DNA from: Heterotrichella gracilis
Taxonomy: Eukaryota; Sar; Xanthophyceae; Tribonematales; Xanthonemataceae
NCBI GenBank assembly: GCA_032358255.1
Contig: JAULBX010028005.1
Span: forward strand, 1 to 32,340
Reading direction: 5' to 3'
Length of the DNA stretch: 32,340 nt
The position numbers and the translations under genes are program-made. This document shows positions 8,952-19,257 of this stretch, one piece after another. How positions within the stretch are numbered: the first letter of the stretch is position 1; each line of letters starts with the position of its first letter. A model generated the notes under the pieces. That model worked only from the letters and a program-made list of their open reading frames with translations. It made no database searches and was not told where the DNA came from.

Positions 8952-10654
8952 ATGGACAGAGCCGGCGCAGGGGCGTTGGGGCCTAGGCTGGCAGGGAGGT
9001 TGACAGCGGAGCTGATCTTGCGCAGCCCGCAGTACATGAACTGCGTCAAGGAGTACGAAATTGACTTCAGAGGTGAGGCACCCTTGAAGGCGCGGGTGTG
9101 ATGTGCCGCACGCAGTAGTCTGGAAAGCTGATTGCAGTCTGCATGCATATGCAGCTGTCAACATGCATGCTAACATCCATCTTTTGCTTGGTGTAGCCAA
9201 CAAGATCACAGCGATTGAAAACCTTGGCGCTACTGAGGTAATACTTGCAGATTTTCTCATGTGCTGCTTTTTTAGTCCATCCAGGCCACAGTTATTGATT
9301 GTGTCCACTTGGTCTACAGAACCAGTTTGACAGCATAGACTTGTCAGACAACGCCATTGTCAGGTTGGAGGGTTTCCCAAAGCTTGCTAGGCTCAAAAGC
9401 CTGCTATTGAACAACAACAGAATAATCAGGATAGAGAAGCACTTGGAAGGTGAGCCTGATGGTTGCATACTTCGGATAAATTCCTTGCATGTGCTGGTGT
9501 CATCGCAACCACGCTGAGTTCATCGCCTTCTGCAGAGAACATCCCAAACCTGTCAACACTGGTGTTGATCAACAACCGGATCAATAACCTTCAGGTATGC
9601 CTCTCGCAGTACATTTGTGGCTTAGCATCCTGCAATATTTCCGCATCCTAATCTCTACAATTGGCGTTCCCCCAATTCAGGATTTGGACCCACTTTCAAC
9701 TCTCCCAAAGTTGAAACAACTCAGTTTGCTCGATAACCCAGTGACCAAAAAACAGAACTACAGGTATGTGCATGGGTATGTTCCGTTGCAAGGCTGGCGA
9801 TTTTTGCAGTGCAAGCGCTGACCATTGGGCCCTGCACAGGTTGTACACCATCCACATCTGCAAGCACTTGAAGGTTTTGGATTTCCGGAAAGTGAAGCAG
9901 AAGGTGCGATGCGCGCCCTTGCCAATACAATTGCCCTGCTGCTTTGTACCCTTTGCTGCACGGCATGCCAAGTTTCGCAGTGGTGTGCTGTACGTTGCAC
10001 GTGCCCACGTTTGGGCACTTTTCAGGTTTTCAGGAAGTTAACATGTGAACCCCTTATGTGTTCCTTGTCCAGGAACGGGAGGAAGCCGAGCGGTTGTTTG
10101 GCGTGGGAGCTGCTGACAAACCCAAGACCTTTGAGCCGGACGAGGAGCTTGAAGAGGCTGAGGCGCTGGTGGGCCAGGAGCAACAGCAGCAGGTGGGACA
10201 ACCACCCATATAAACCCTAAATCCTAAACCCTAAACAGCAGCAGGTGGTCGTAAGTGCCCCTGCTAAACCCTTGATCCTGAAGAGCAGCAGGTGGAGAAA
10301 ATCGCCCCTGCTAACTTCACATGTGTCCCCTTTCAATATGAGCATTGACTTGCAACAACCCCCTTACACACCCTTTTCAAACTGGAGTGCCATACCGTGC
10401 TAAAACCCACCACACCCCTTGTTATTGGAGGATGTTGCCTGCTCACCCTTTGGCCCTATTCCCAGGAGGAAGAGGCTGCCCAAGTGCGCAAGGGTCCCTC
10501 TGCGGAACAGATCACCGCCATCAAGGCAGCCATTGCCAATGCGCAGACACTGGAGGAGGTGCAGCGGCTAGAGACAGCGCTCACCACGGGGCACTTGCCG
10601 TCAGAAATCCAGGTGGATGGGGAGAACGGGGCATCAGCAATGGAGGAAGGGTAG
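8952..10654 (+). CDS. SNRPA1: U2 small nuclear ribonucleoprotein A' (U2A')
   Basis: Eight exons: 8952-9072, 9197-9237, 9320-9449, 9536-9594, 9681-9763, 9840-9903, 10073-10192 and 10466-10654. They encode 268 residues; animal homologues have about 255. Leucine-rich repeats run from RLTAELILRSPQYMN through IENLGATENQFDSIDLSDN, LLLNNNRIIRI, TLVLINNRINNL and LSLLDNPVTKKQNYR, closing with the LRR cap VLDFRKVKQKEREEAERLF. A C-terminal AEQITAIKAAIANAQTLEEV segment is also typical. The protein binds U2B'' on U2 snRNA stem-loop IV in the spliceosome. The N-terminus is about 14 residues longer than in animals (MDRAGAGALGPRLA). The last intron contains copies of the end of exon 7 and telomere-like sequence. 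The acidic linker after the LRR cap is rich in Glu/Gln, as in homologues. Confidence 0.95.
10211..10236 (+). repeat. Telomere-like CCCTAAA tract in U2A' intron 7
   Basis: Two CCCTAAA units and one TCCTAAA unit lie about 19 bases downstream of the donor of exon 7 and directly before the first exon-edge echo. Confidence 0.8.
10234..10295 (+). repeat. Two echoes of U2A' exon 7 3' end with its donor
   Basis: The exon end plus donor AACAGCAGCAG|GTGG (10182-10196) recurs exactly at 10234-10248 and with one mismatch at 10281-10295. A second shared piece, GCCCCTGCTAA, follows both copies, so the duplicated unit is about 47 bases. Confidence 0.75.
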
Positions 10655-12512
10655 CGGGGGGCATGGGGGGATTGTGCCGCCGTCAACGGGGCTGGTGGGG
10701 GAGGGCAGATGTCGACTGGAGGTTGGCATGGGGTATCACGGCATGTGGGTCGTGCGGTTGGGGGCAGCAGGCACACCGGCTGTGGAGGGGCCGCCATTGG
10801 GCACAGAAACAGTTTGTGAGCAACCTAGAAGACAAACCTTCTCCTGTCATAGTGGCATCGTGCAGTGGCAGTGGGATGGCAATGCGACGGTTGGCAATGA
10901 CACGCTTTCATAGACGGCAAACGCATATAATGCTGGAACTCACGTGTGCATGCCGGCATGGCCGATTGGTTCAGCTTGTTTGGGGATAACAGGATCGGGC
11001 CTTGGGTGCTCAATCATTGATCGTGGGTTGATGAATGAGGTATTAGATTTGCAGCAACAGTCGTTCATTGCCAAATTGGATGCAGCGTTGGCATTCAGGC
11101 TTCAAGTTGCCATGGTTGTAACTGATCATCCAACTCGGGTGTCGTGATTGTGATATCAACCATCAGTTGGCCCCAGGGCCAGGTGTTGTATAATATTATT
11201 TGCCATACATCTCTGATGGTCATGATTGTTACGATGAACCCTGCCTCATAATCATTATGCACAAGTGCAGCTGGCTGTTAACCGATGTTTACCCAGCCAG
11301 GGGAGAGTTACTGTACTACAGTGCACCGCATATATACTTCCGCTGGCAAACCTGCAGGCCCTGGGCAGCAGTTAGTGACCATAAACTGCAAAATGATACC
11401 ATACCCGTAACAAAATTGTAACTGGATGTCATGGACTTAAACCAGGTGGAGACTTTATCACAGCAAGGATGAACAAAATGGATCAGGTGGAGATTCAACG
11501 TTGGTAGTACCGGATGGAGTCACGCTGCAGTGCTGTCAACATGTTGCACTGCCGAATTCTTTCAGTGAAATGATTAGGAATTCCAAAAGTGCTACATAAA
11601 AGTGTACAATCGTTGCACGTCATTCTTAAAGTCCTAGACTGCAGTGCATGAGCTCTGACCTTGACCAGCTTTTGCGTCAACAAAGGATGTTACGGCTGGC
11701 ATCAGTGTGGTCACCGTGGGCTAGGCATGCGTGTTTGCAAGCCTTAATTGTTGCAATTACAAAGTCTTGATTTATTGCTGCATTTATTGTTGCCGCAAGT
11801 ATTGGCAATATTAATTATTATTGAATTGTCTCAAACTATGCTGATCGATCAAAAGAGAGAAGAGTCAAGTCACGTGACCTCTGTACAAACTTTGAGACAC
11901 TGTGGGTGCCAAACCAGTTGAAACAGACCTATCTCTTAATCTAGTTGTAGTTGCATCATGCACGTTCCACGTCGGGCCCATCACTACCATGCCTGACAAC
12001 GTCAGAGCTGAGCCAACTGAGTACTCCCTCGTCAAACAATGTGGAGAAAATCCCAGCCATTAATGCCGCATTAGTTCCTAGTATATTATTATGATAACCT
12101 ACATTCCCTCCGCAAATGCAATCTCTGGCCACTACTGTACCGCTCTTTACTATTAACACCCAATGATTACCTCTCCAATCAGTGCCTTGATAAAACCAAT
12201 GAACTTCTATTTGCTGTGCCCGTGCTGCTGTCAGTCACCAACTGAACACTACTGTACTTGCATTGCTAAATGTGCCGTGCGGCATGGCCCAACGCTGAGC
12301 CCTAGGGTCTGTCACTCCCAGCCGCTCAACATTACCTTGTGTCACTGAGCACATTGCTGCCAGCTGATCATGATCTGCAGGTCTCACTGCAATTGACAGG
12401 TAACATGCGCAACTGATCCTGGCACCTTGAGCAGCATCATTATCTATGCTGCGGACCGTTGATCAGGGAAAAACAGTTCTGTATCACAACGTGAAGCACA
12501 TGCGCAATTCTC
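10655..12512. other. Gene-poor region between convergent genes
   Basis: This is the 3' flank of U2A' (+) and of arginine decarboxylase (-), nearly 1.9 kb. It becomes more AT-rich toward 11740-11850, with several TTATTG and AATTA runs. TGTAA at 11117-11121 could serve U2A' polyadenylation but is far from the stop. The open frame at 11956-12159 lacks an ATG near its start. No gene, repeat family or mobile element could be recognised. Confidence 0.55.
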
Positions 12513-15500
12513 TCAAGCTTTCTTGGCAAGCCCATCCAGGTAAGTATAGGAGCACATGCTGTTGGCAAATGAATTGACAACGTCCTTCCCTTGTACCTCT
12601 GTCAATGATGCGTTGTCCACTGCTGCCTGTGCAGCTGAGTTCACGCTCCGGTGCATCTGTTTTCCATGGTGATGTGCCCTGCTCAGCACCTCTGCAATCG
12701 TCTCTCCCTGGCTGATGTGATCTACAACAAACCCATTGCCCACAAGCTTCCCGTCAGCGCGCTCGGTCAGCTTCTGCCACCCATCTGCACCTGCAAGGAT
12801 ATGATTGTGATCAGGGATGTGCTTACTGTTGTCAACACACTGAAGCATGTCGCAGGCCGCTTGTTAGAACATGCATGTGCAAATGTCAACCAATTAGGGG
12901 ACCTAGCTGAACCAGGTTCAATGTGACATGCAGATAAAAATAGCCCATGCTAAGGAAAGCATCCGAGTTAAATTAAACGCAAAGCATGTACTTTGTGGAA
13001 TGTTACCTGACAGTGCCGTGTCGTCCAGCCTGACATGCACAGCATGTGTTGCCCCAAACATGTTATGCGCGCTCCCCATGACCTCCTGGTACACCCCTGT
13101 CAGGAACATGCCCAAATAGTAGGGCTGGTTTGGCTGAATATCATGCAATGGCAACACCTCCTGTGGCTCGCCAGCACCATCTGTGCCGATGAAGCGGTCA
13201 AGCTTGCCATCAGAATCGCATGTGAGGTCAGCCAGGGTCACTGACACGGCTGGCTCTTCGCAAAGCCTGTGAATAGGCATCACTGGGAACAGCTGCTCTA
13301 TGGCCCATGTGTCGGGCGCTGACCTGAAAACTGCACACGCAGTACAATCCAGTTGAGGTTTATTCATCATGGCAACAGAGACTGGTGAAAATTCAGGAAT
13401 ACTCAGACCAAATTTGAACAACCTAAATCACGCATTGCATGCATCTCCATTGATGGCCGAGGAGGCCAACTCTGTTCACAGTGTTTGACAGGCAGGCAGG
13501 ACAACGCATAGTGCATGCACAGCCTTATTGTACCTGAGAAGTTGACATGGTACATGGCAGAGTGTGGTCCAGGCTGCAGTGCTTCTGGCAAGGGCAAGTT
13601 GGCCTTCTCGCACATGTCCCGGATGCGCTGGCAGGTGGCATCAAACATGGTGTCCACCTGCAGACAGTATGGAGTTACACGCTACAGAAAGCCACAAATA
13701 GGTTGTACTATTGCAACCTGGATTTTCACTGTAGCATTTTCTGTAGCATTTCAGAGCCCTGATCTGCCCAATGCAACAGTTGCGCAATGAATAAAGAAAA
13801 CGATTTTGCATTTGAAAGAGCCCAGTGGCACGCAAATTTAGAAAACTACTATGGATAAATCTAAATTGCATCTACTGGGAAGTCTCTCAACTCTGCAGAA
13901 ATGTTTTGGGCTGTGCCCCAATATTTAAAGTCTCTAAGCGCTGCTGATTGCAGCCTGATATTGCCTACCTGCGCCCTCTCTTCCAGGCTCAAAACGCCAA
14001 GCTTGAATGCGCGCAATGCCTCTTCCCTGCAAGTTCATGGGACCAACATTAGGTGGGCTACCGCAGTGAACATCGTGCGAGTAAAACAATATGATGACCA
14101 GTGCAGGTGCCATTGTTAAACCGGGGATATCTGCAATGAATCAGCCTTTCAGTTTCCAGAATGAATAGACTTGCCAGCTATACAAAGCATGGTCACAGAA
14201 CGCACTTCAAGTAAACAGCATCATTGTAGGCTTCTCGGATGACAGACGTATCAGCCACAATGCCTTCGTATGCCTCCTCAAATGACATAAGCAAATAGTG
14301 ACCTTTGCCAGCCCTGTGCGCCTTTTTCAGCTGCTGTGTGCGAGCCATGTCTGGATCCAACTCAACTTCGATGTCCCCTCCGTTATCCTTCAGGTCGTAT
14401 TCTGGCCTGCACACATGGAGAAATCGGGATCACCTTGTTGGAAGAGGGTTGGATGGGGCTTGGCAGTGGCTTGTGAAGGTGAAGAATGCATGGCGTTTGG
14501 GAGCTGGTGGTGAATGCGTCCCACCCGAAGCATGCAAATGGTTGTAACAGAATTCACTAGTGCTGTTGGTTGCTGGGTCAGGTACACTGTGGCCGTTCCA
14601 ATGGGCGGCGCCCTTCAATACTACTGCAGAATGCGCAAAGTCTGTGCATTGAACGCGGTTGTAGCACACAGGATGTCAGGGGGCAGAATAGACAAGAGAC
14701 TGCAGATCTTTGCTCAGGATGGTACCGCACCTGCTGACAACATCAAACAGCAAAATTGCATGGTGGGAAGCCAAGGCTCGGCCACTCTCACTGATGATGG
14801 TTGGCGCAATGATGCTGCGCTGGATGCACACATCTTGGAGCGCGGCAACCACATCATTGGCATAGTTCTGCATGGTGTAGTTCAGTGAAGCCTCAGAGTC
14901 TGTGAAGCTGCCATCGTAGTCAATCCCCAAGCCCCCTCCACAGTCAAAGTACTTCATGTTTGCCCCAAGTTGGACTAGCTCCGCATACAGGAAAGAAGCC
15001 TCGCGCATAACCTCTTTGATGATCCTGATGTTGGTGATCTGTGGAGCACCGTACCTAGTCAGTAGCCCAGACATCCATGGCAATCCAGGAACACGTACAC
15101 AGACACGCCTGGTAACCGAAAGCGCACTTTGAAGCAGTGTAGCATACCTGGGAACCAACATGGAAATGAAGAAGCTGCAGACGATCCAGCATATTGTTGC
15201 GCCGCAACTGCTCAACCACATGCAGTATCTCCCTTGCACGCAGACCAAACTTTGCGCGCTCCCCGGATGTTGAACCCCAGTGCCCCCCGTGCTTGGTGGT
15301 GAGTTTTGCGCGTACACCTACAGCTGGCCTCACACCAGTCTTCTTACAGACCTCCAGGAGAATGGGCAGCTCTTGAATCTGCTCCAGGACCACAATGGCG
15401 TTCACGCCCAGTTGGCGGCACCTGAGCACCTGAAGCAGCAGTGGTTTACACCGGTGAGGTCACAGTTGCTGAAAAATGACTGGAAAATAATTATAATGCA

Positions 15501-16580
15501 GAAAAGGGTATCTCACCAGCTCCAAGTATTCCGCATCCTTGTAACCGTTGCAGATCATGATGCTGCCCGGATACTGGCACAGAATCGGCATGACCATGAC
15601 AATCTCTGGCTTGGAGCCAACCTCCAGGCCCCACCCAAACTTCTGGCCATACTGTGCAATGTAACATACGAGCTCCTTGTCGTGGTTGCATTTGACTGGG
15701 AACACGCCACGGTAGGCACCCTGCAAGGCAAAGAGGTTTGGGCTGCCTGGCTTGTAACCCACACACAAGTAGCCACTCATTTAGGCAGCCAGGGGTTGCC
15801 TTTAGATGCAAGAATATATTTTTCACAGTTTTTGTTGCACATAATTTGGCAAATCAGTATGCTGCAGTGGCAAAGGCACAGCCCCTCAGCTGTGCAGGAC
15901 CTCCCTCAGACAGATGACTCACATGGTACTCAAACCTCGTGATGGCGTGGTTGAAGCAACCCTGGAGAGAACCAAAAGGCCAGGTGAGCAAGGAGTAAAT
16001 TTTGTAGGTTGATTGCAACACAAAAGCAGCTACTACTGCCAGGTTAGTTTACCTGCAGCTGCTCTATCCTGTGACCAACCACATCTGGAAATCGCAAGAC
16101 GATGGGCGACGAAAAGTTGAGCTCTTTAAGATCCCGGACCAGCTCATACACGTCAATGCCCTTGCCCTCATCTGCAGGCATTCAGGAGCTTGTGAGTAGC
16201 ACTTTTGGGGATGGGAGTTTCCCCAGTTTCTGCAACGGCATGTCGGTACCTCCGAGAGGATGGCACATCAGATGGCCATCGTCGCTGACCGAGAAGTAAG
16301 GGCTGCCCCATCCTTTCACGTTGTAAAGGATGGCGCTGTGCTGTGCTGTCCATTGGCTGGGCTTCTCTGCCTTGAAGGAGGAAAGAGAGGCCAGCCACTG
16401 GGCCAGAACGGTAGGGTCTAGGTTTGAGTGTTTGGCTAGCACCGCTTTTATTGGTGTGTCTGGCGACCGGGTGGCTCGTATCTGGTTGCCAGTTGGAACC
16501 GGGGTTGCTACCTTAGCTCTAGAAACAGGCTTCCATTGAAGTTCGCCACTTTCCACCTGTGCCTCAGGAGCCAAACCCAT
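12513..16580 (-). CDS. ADC: Biosynthetic arginine decarboxylase (SpeA/plant ADC type)
   Basis: Eleven exons: 16250-16580, 16053-16171, 15923-15961, 15517-15720, 15148-15429, 14731-15038, 14206-14406, 13969-14026, 13534-13657, 13007-13330 and 12513-12790. They encode 755 residues (E. coli SpeA about 658, plant ADC about 700). Motifs: YNVKGWGSPYFSV, FPVKCNHDKE (PLP lysine), GLEVGSKPE, ICNGYKDAEY, LLHFHVGSQ, DCGGGLGIDYDG (phosphate loop), SESGRALASHHA and LADLTCDSDGK (catalytic Cys). The enzyme converts arginine to agmatine, the first step of the plant polyamine route. The N-terminal 70 residues are family-unlike and may be targeting or linker sequence. A 78-base intron (16172-16249, GTACCG donor) is needed to join the first two exons; reading through meets a stop. 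The start is ATG 16580 with an in-frame stop four codons upstream. The exon 13969-14026 is only 58 bases. Confidence 0.93.
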
Positions 16581-17759
16581 ACCGGTTCACCGCTTGAGGC
16601 GAGCTAACTAGCGATTGAGGATTCACGGCATTCGTCAAGATGGCAACTTGTACTAGGCTAGGTACGGAAATTGAGGAGCCGCCAAAAAGGTCGTAGGACA
16701 ACTGGATCGAGGATGAAACTGGAATTGGAGGCTTGAGAGCAATAAGTAGGCATGCAAATGCTGCCAAAACGTCTGCAGCAGCGAAAGGCTGACGTGGCTA
16801 AAACCCTAGCAAAACCCTACTAGGGTTGTTTCAAAGTCGGCAAATTTGGGTTCTCAGAGAACCTATTTTTTGGAGAAGGGGCCGGTTTTCACTCTTGGCT
16901 TAAGCGTAGTTTGATTGGCCTGAAAGGCCTGCTGTACTTGTGGCAGGTTTTCACCAAGGTTTTACTGAGCAAGGGCACGAATGCACGCGACAGCACAGTC
17001 CAATCCTGCTGTTGTGGACTGTGACCAAGTGCAGGACATCTGGCTGGCCAAACTTTGCCACATCAAAGTGTTTTATAGTGGAGTGTTTGCTCCTCCTATG
17101 TGCGCATATTGGTAACAATATCACACTGGCAAAACGCGATAATAGATGACATGCAGGGTTGAATGCCATCTGAATGACCGTGGAACGCGGTGACCAAGGA
17201 AGCGCAATTTTAGGTACAAAATACTGACCACGTAGGTTGCAAGCCATGGCTTAAATGAGCTGAATTGGTGCAAAATGCAAGTCCACATCGTGACTCCCCT
17301 GTCCTGCCGGCCGATGTACCTCAACAGGACATATCAGTATCTTTACAGAACTGAACTTTGGACAGAGTGTAATACACCGCAGTCCAGAGTTTGTGGTTCG
17401 GCCTGCTTCACACATCCTGCACCTTACATTTGCGGCGTGCAAGTACTTCCGCGCCTATCCCGGTTGGTGCAGGTAATGCCATATGGCATACATGCTGAAC
17501 AGCACTTTGAAAGCAGACACTGCTGGCCAGGCTATAATCTTTGATTAGGAACCAAGCAACAAGACAAAGTGGGTGAGGGTCCAAAATACACCGCCACACA
17601 TCAATAGCAGTCCTTCACAGTGGTTTGTGCACTGAAACCAATTGTTCGTGCACTGAAGCCCTTTGGGAGTACACAAATGTTGCTTGGTGGTTCATGCGGG
17701 TTTCAACGCCTCGCCAACTGCACCTGCTGTAAGCTATTCTTGAGATCAATACACAACCT
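16581..17759. other. Arginine decarboxylase upstream region and NDUFA8 3' flank
   Basis: This lies between two minus-strand genes. Telo-box-like sequences occur at 16800-16827, including the odd palindrome AACCCTACTAGGGTT. A minus-strand frame (16564-16767) overlaps the decarboxylase start but lacks an ATG. TTACA on the plus strand near 17425 gives a minus-strand TGTAA about 335 bases past the NDUFA8 stop. No other gene was seen. Confidence 0.5.
16800..16827. promoter_or_regulatory. Telo-box cluster upstream of arginine decarboxylase
   Basis: AAACCCTAG and AAAACCCTACTAGGGTT give two direct and one inverted AAACCCTA-type boxes about 220 bases upstream of the start codon. In plants such telo-boxes act in promoters of growth and translation genes. 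Here they may instead be part of the general CCCTAAA background of this genome. Confidence 0.35.
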
Positions 17760-18398
17760 TCAGCTTGAAGGAGGGCAGATTTCCTCAAACGCGGCTTGCT
17801 CCTTGCGGCACTTTGGAAACCGGTTGCTGCAAGAACAACGCACGCTAGTATCAAGGGGTGTGTGCACGCAGGTGGTGCCAGCTGCAACTGAGTACGGCAA
17901 CTAGTCATGACTGGCAAGCTCGGAGCCTGACAGTGCTTCAGCTTACCTGTAGTAGTCCATGCACTCGGTGTAGGCCTTAAGTTCCTCAGGACACTTGGCG
18001 TTCAGGTCTTTCAACCTGAGCACAACACAACCCGCAGTCAGAAAGCAACGGTATGAGCAATGCCAGTACAGAGCTGAGTGGCGCAAGCAGGCGCAAGTCT
18101 GACTGCTAACCTGGCGTTACTGCTGGAACTGAAACTGCTAACTAACACCCTAGCTTGGCCACCCAACAGGTGGCACCAGGTACCCTCATGCTAGCAGCTG
18201 GTGCCCCACTTACAGGCTTATAACACAGCCCGTGACTGCATCTCCTTCCTTTAAACACGTCTCTGGGTTGCGGTCCTTCTTCTTGCAGTCGATGAAGGCT
18301 TTGTTGGGCTGCGCACACCGTACTGCAATGTGCTTGGAGATGGACATCAGCACTGCGGCTGTTGGGGCCGGTGTTGGGGCCGGCGCTTCGGAAGCCAT
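17760..18398 (-). CDS. NDUFA8: NADH:ubiquinone oxidoreductase subunit NDUFA8 (twin CX9C)
   Basis: Three exons, 18214-18398, 17947-18015 and 17760-17826, encode 106 residues. After a short Ala/Pro-rich start (MASEAPAPTPAPT) come four cysteine pairs: CAQPNKAFIDC, CLKEGDAVTGC and CPEELKAYTEC are CX9C, and CRKEQAAFEEIC is CX10C. Landmarks VLMSISKHI, NKAFIDCKKK, LLKDL and CMDYYRNRF-type sequence (across a junction read as YYS/NRFPKC) match the complex I accessory subunit NDUFA8. Family members are imported into the mitochondrial intermembrane space and folded through disulfides by Mia40/Erv1, without a cleaved presequence, which fits the lack of one here. The length is shorter than the animal protein (about 170) because the C-terminal extension is absent, as in plants. 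Intron 1 holds repeat R1. Confidence 0.92.
18092..18128 (+). repeat. Dispersed repeat R1, copy 2 (in NDUFA8 intron 1)
   Basis: This is the partner of the copy at 11-47, on the same strand, inside the intron between the first two coding exons of NDUFA8. Similarity continues loosely into a GCTAACTAAC tail. Confidence 0.45.
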
Positions 18399-19257
18399 TG
18401 CAATGTTCTGAGGGGCTGACGAACGAGCTAGCAAAACGGTTTCTTCTCCTGTGTGCCCAGGTGCTAGGATGCACACCAAGGATAATCACTGTGTTCTTAA
18501 CCCCTAGTGCATCAAAGGTGCCAGCAGGTAGAACAGTGCGCTTTGGCTGGTTCGCTATGTTCGCACAAACGTCACCGCGTTAGTGCGAGCCGTTGCAACC
18601 TGATGTTGAAGCAAAATCGGCTCGAGGCGGGTTGCAATGGATGCAACGCCCAGTTGCATGCATATACCAGAGGTGCTCGAAAGTCACACTTGAGTCTGTA
18701 CGAGAATAAGTGCGAGTAACTCAGCCTTACTATGTTAGGCTACACGACCAGAGTGTTCACATCCAGCCTTATCAAAGCAGGATGGTGATGGCCTATAGCA
18801 GGGTGGTGGCCTGAGTTTGGTGGTGACTGCGTTTCCTTGGGGATTGTGGAAATTAGGCTTCGTCCCAGATTCAGTTTCAAGATTTGGGGACTTTTTCAAG
18901 CCTCGCAATAACGTTCTATGCCAGGGGCAGTAATGGGGAAGAAGGTCAGCTATAGCACTTTGCAAAGGTATTGGCCACGGTGTTGCGATTGTGCAATGGC
19001 GATCAGCGGCACCGCATGGCATGCATTGCGGCCACTCACACACCCAGCCCGAAGCGGTCTGATTGCAGTGCCCAGCACATTGTCTTCACGTTTGCAGACC
19101 ACATAAATATCCAATAATCCACTCACAGCACAATACACCACAGCAAATGAGAGGGCAATGTTCACTTCGGGTGGCCACACCACCTACCAGAGCCACAGAC
19201 ACCACTGCAACCCCGCCAGTCCCCCTCTGCCCCCCCCACACACTTTGACCCCCCCTT
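18399..19257. other. Spacer between two minus-strand genes
   Basis: This is the NDUFA8 promoter side and the 3' flank of the CUE-like gene. It contains TTGCATGCATATACC near 18656-18668 and a C-rich stretch just before 19257. No gene or clear regulatory site was recognised. Confidence 0.45.

Noticed and set aside
11956..12159. Minus-strand open frame of 67 codons in the gene-poor region
   Set aside because: It begins with GTG, its first ATG is far inside, it lies in AT-rich sequence, and no family or splice partner was recognised.
16564..16767. Open frame overlapping the arginine decarboxylase start, a candidate upstream ORF or transit-peptide exon
   Set aside because: It has no in-frame ATG (the frame begins with TTG), and joining it to the decarboxylase would need an intron of about 34 bases, which is too short.
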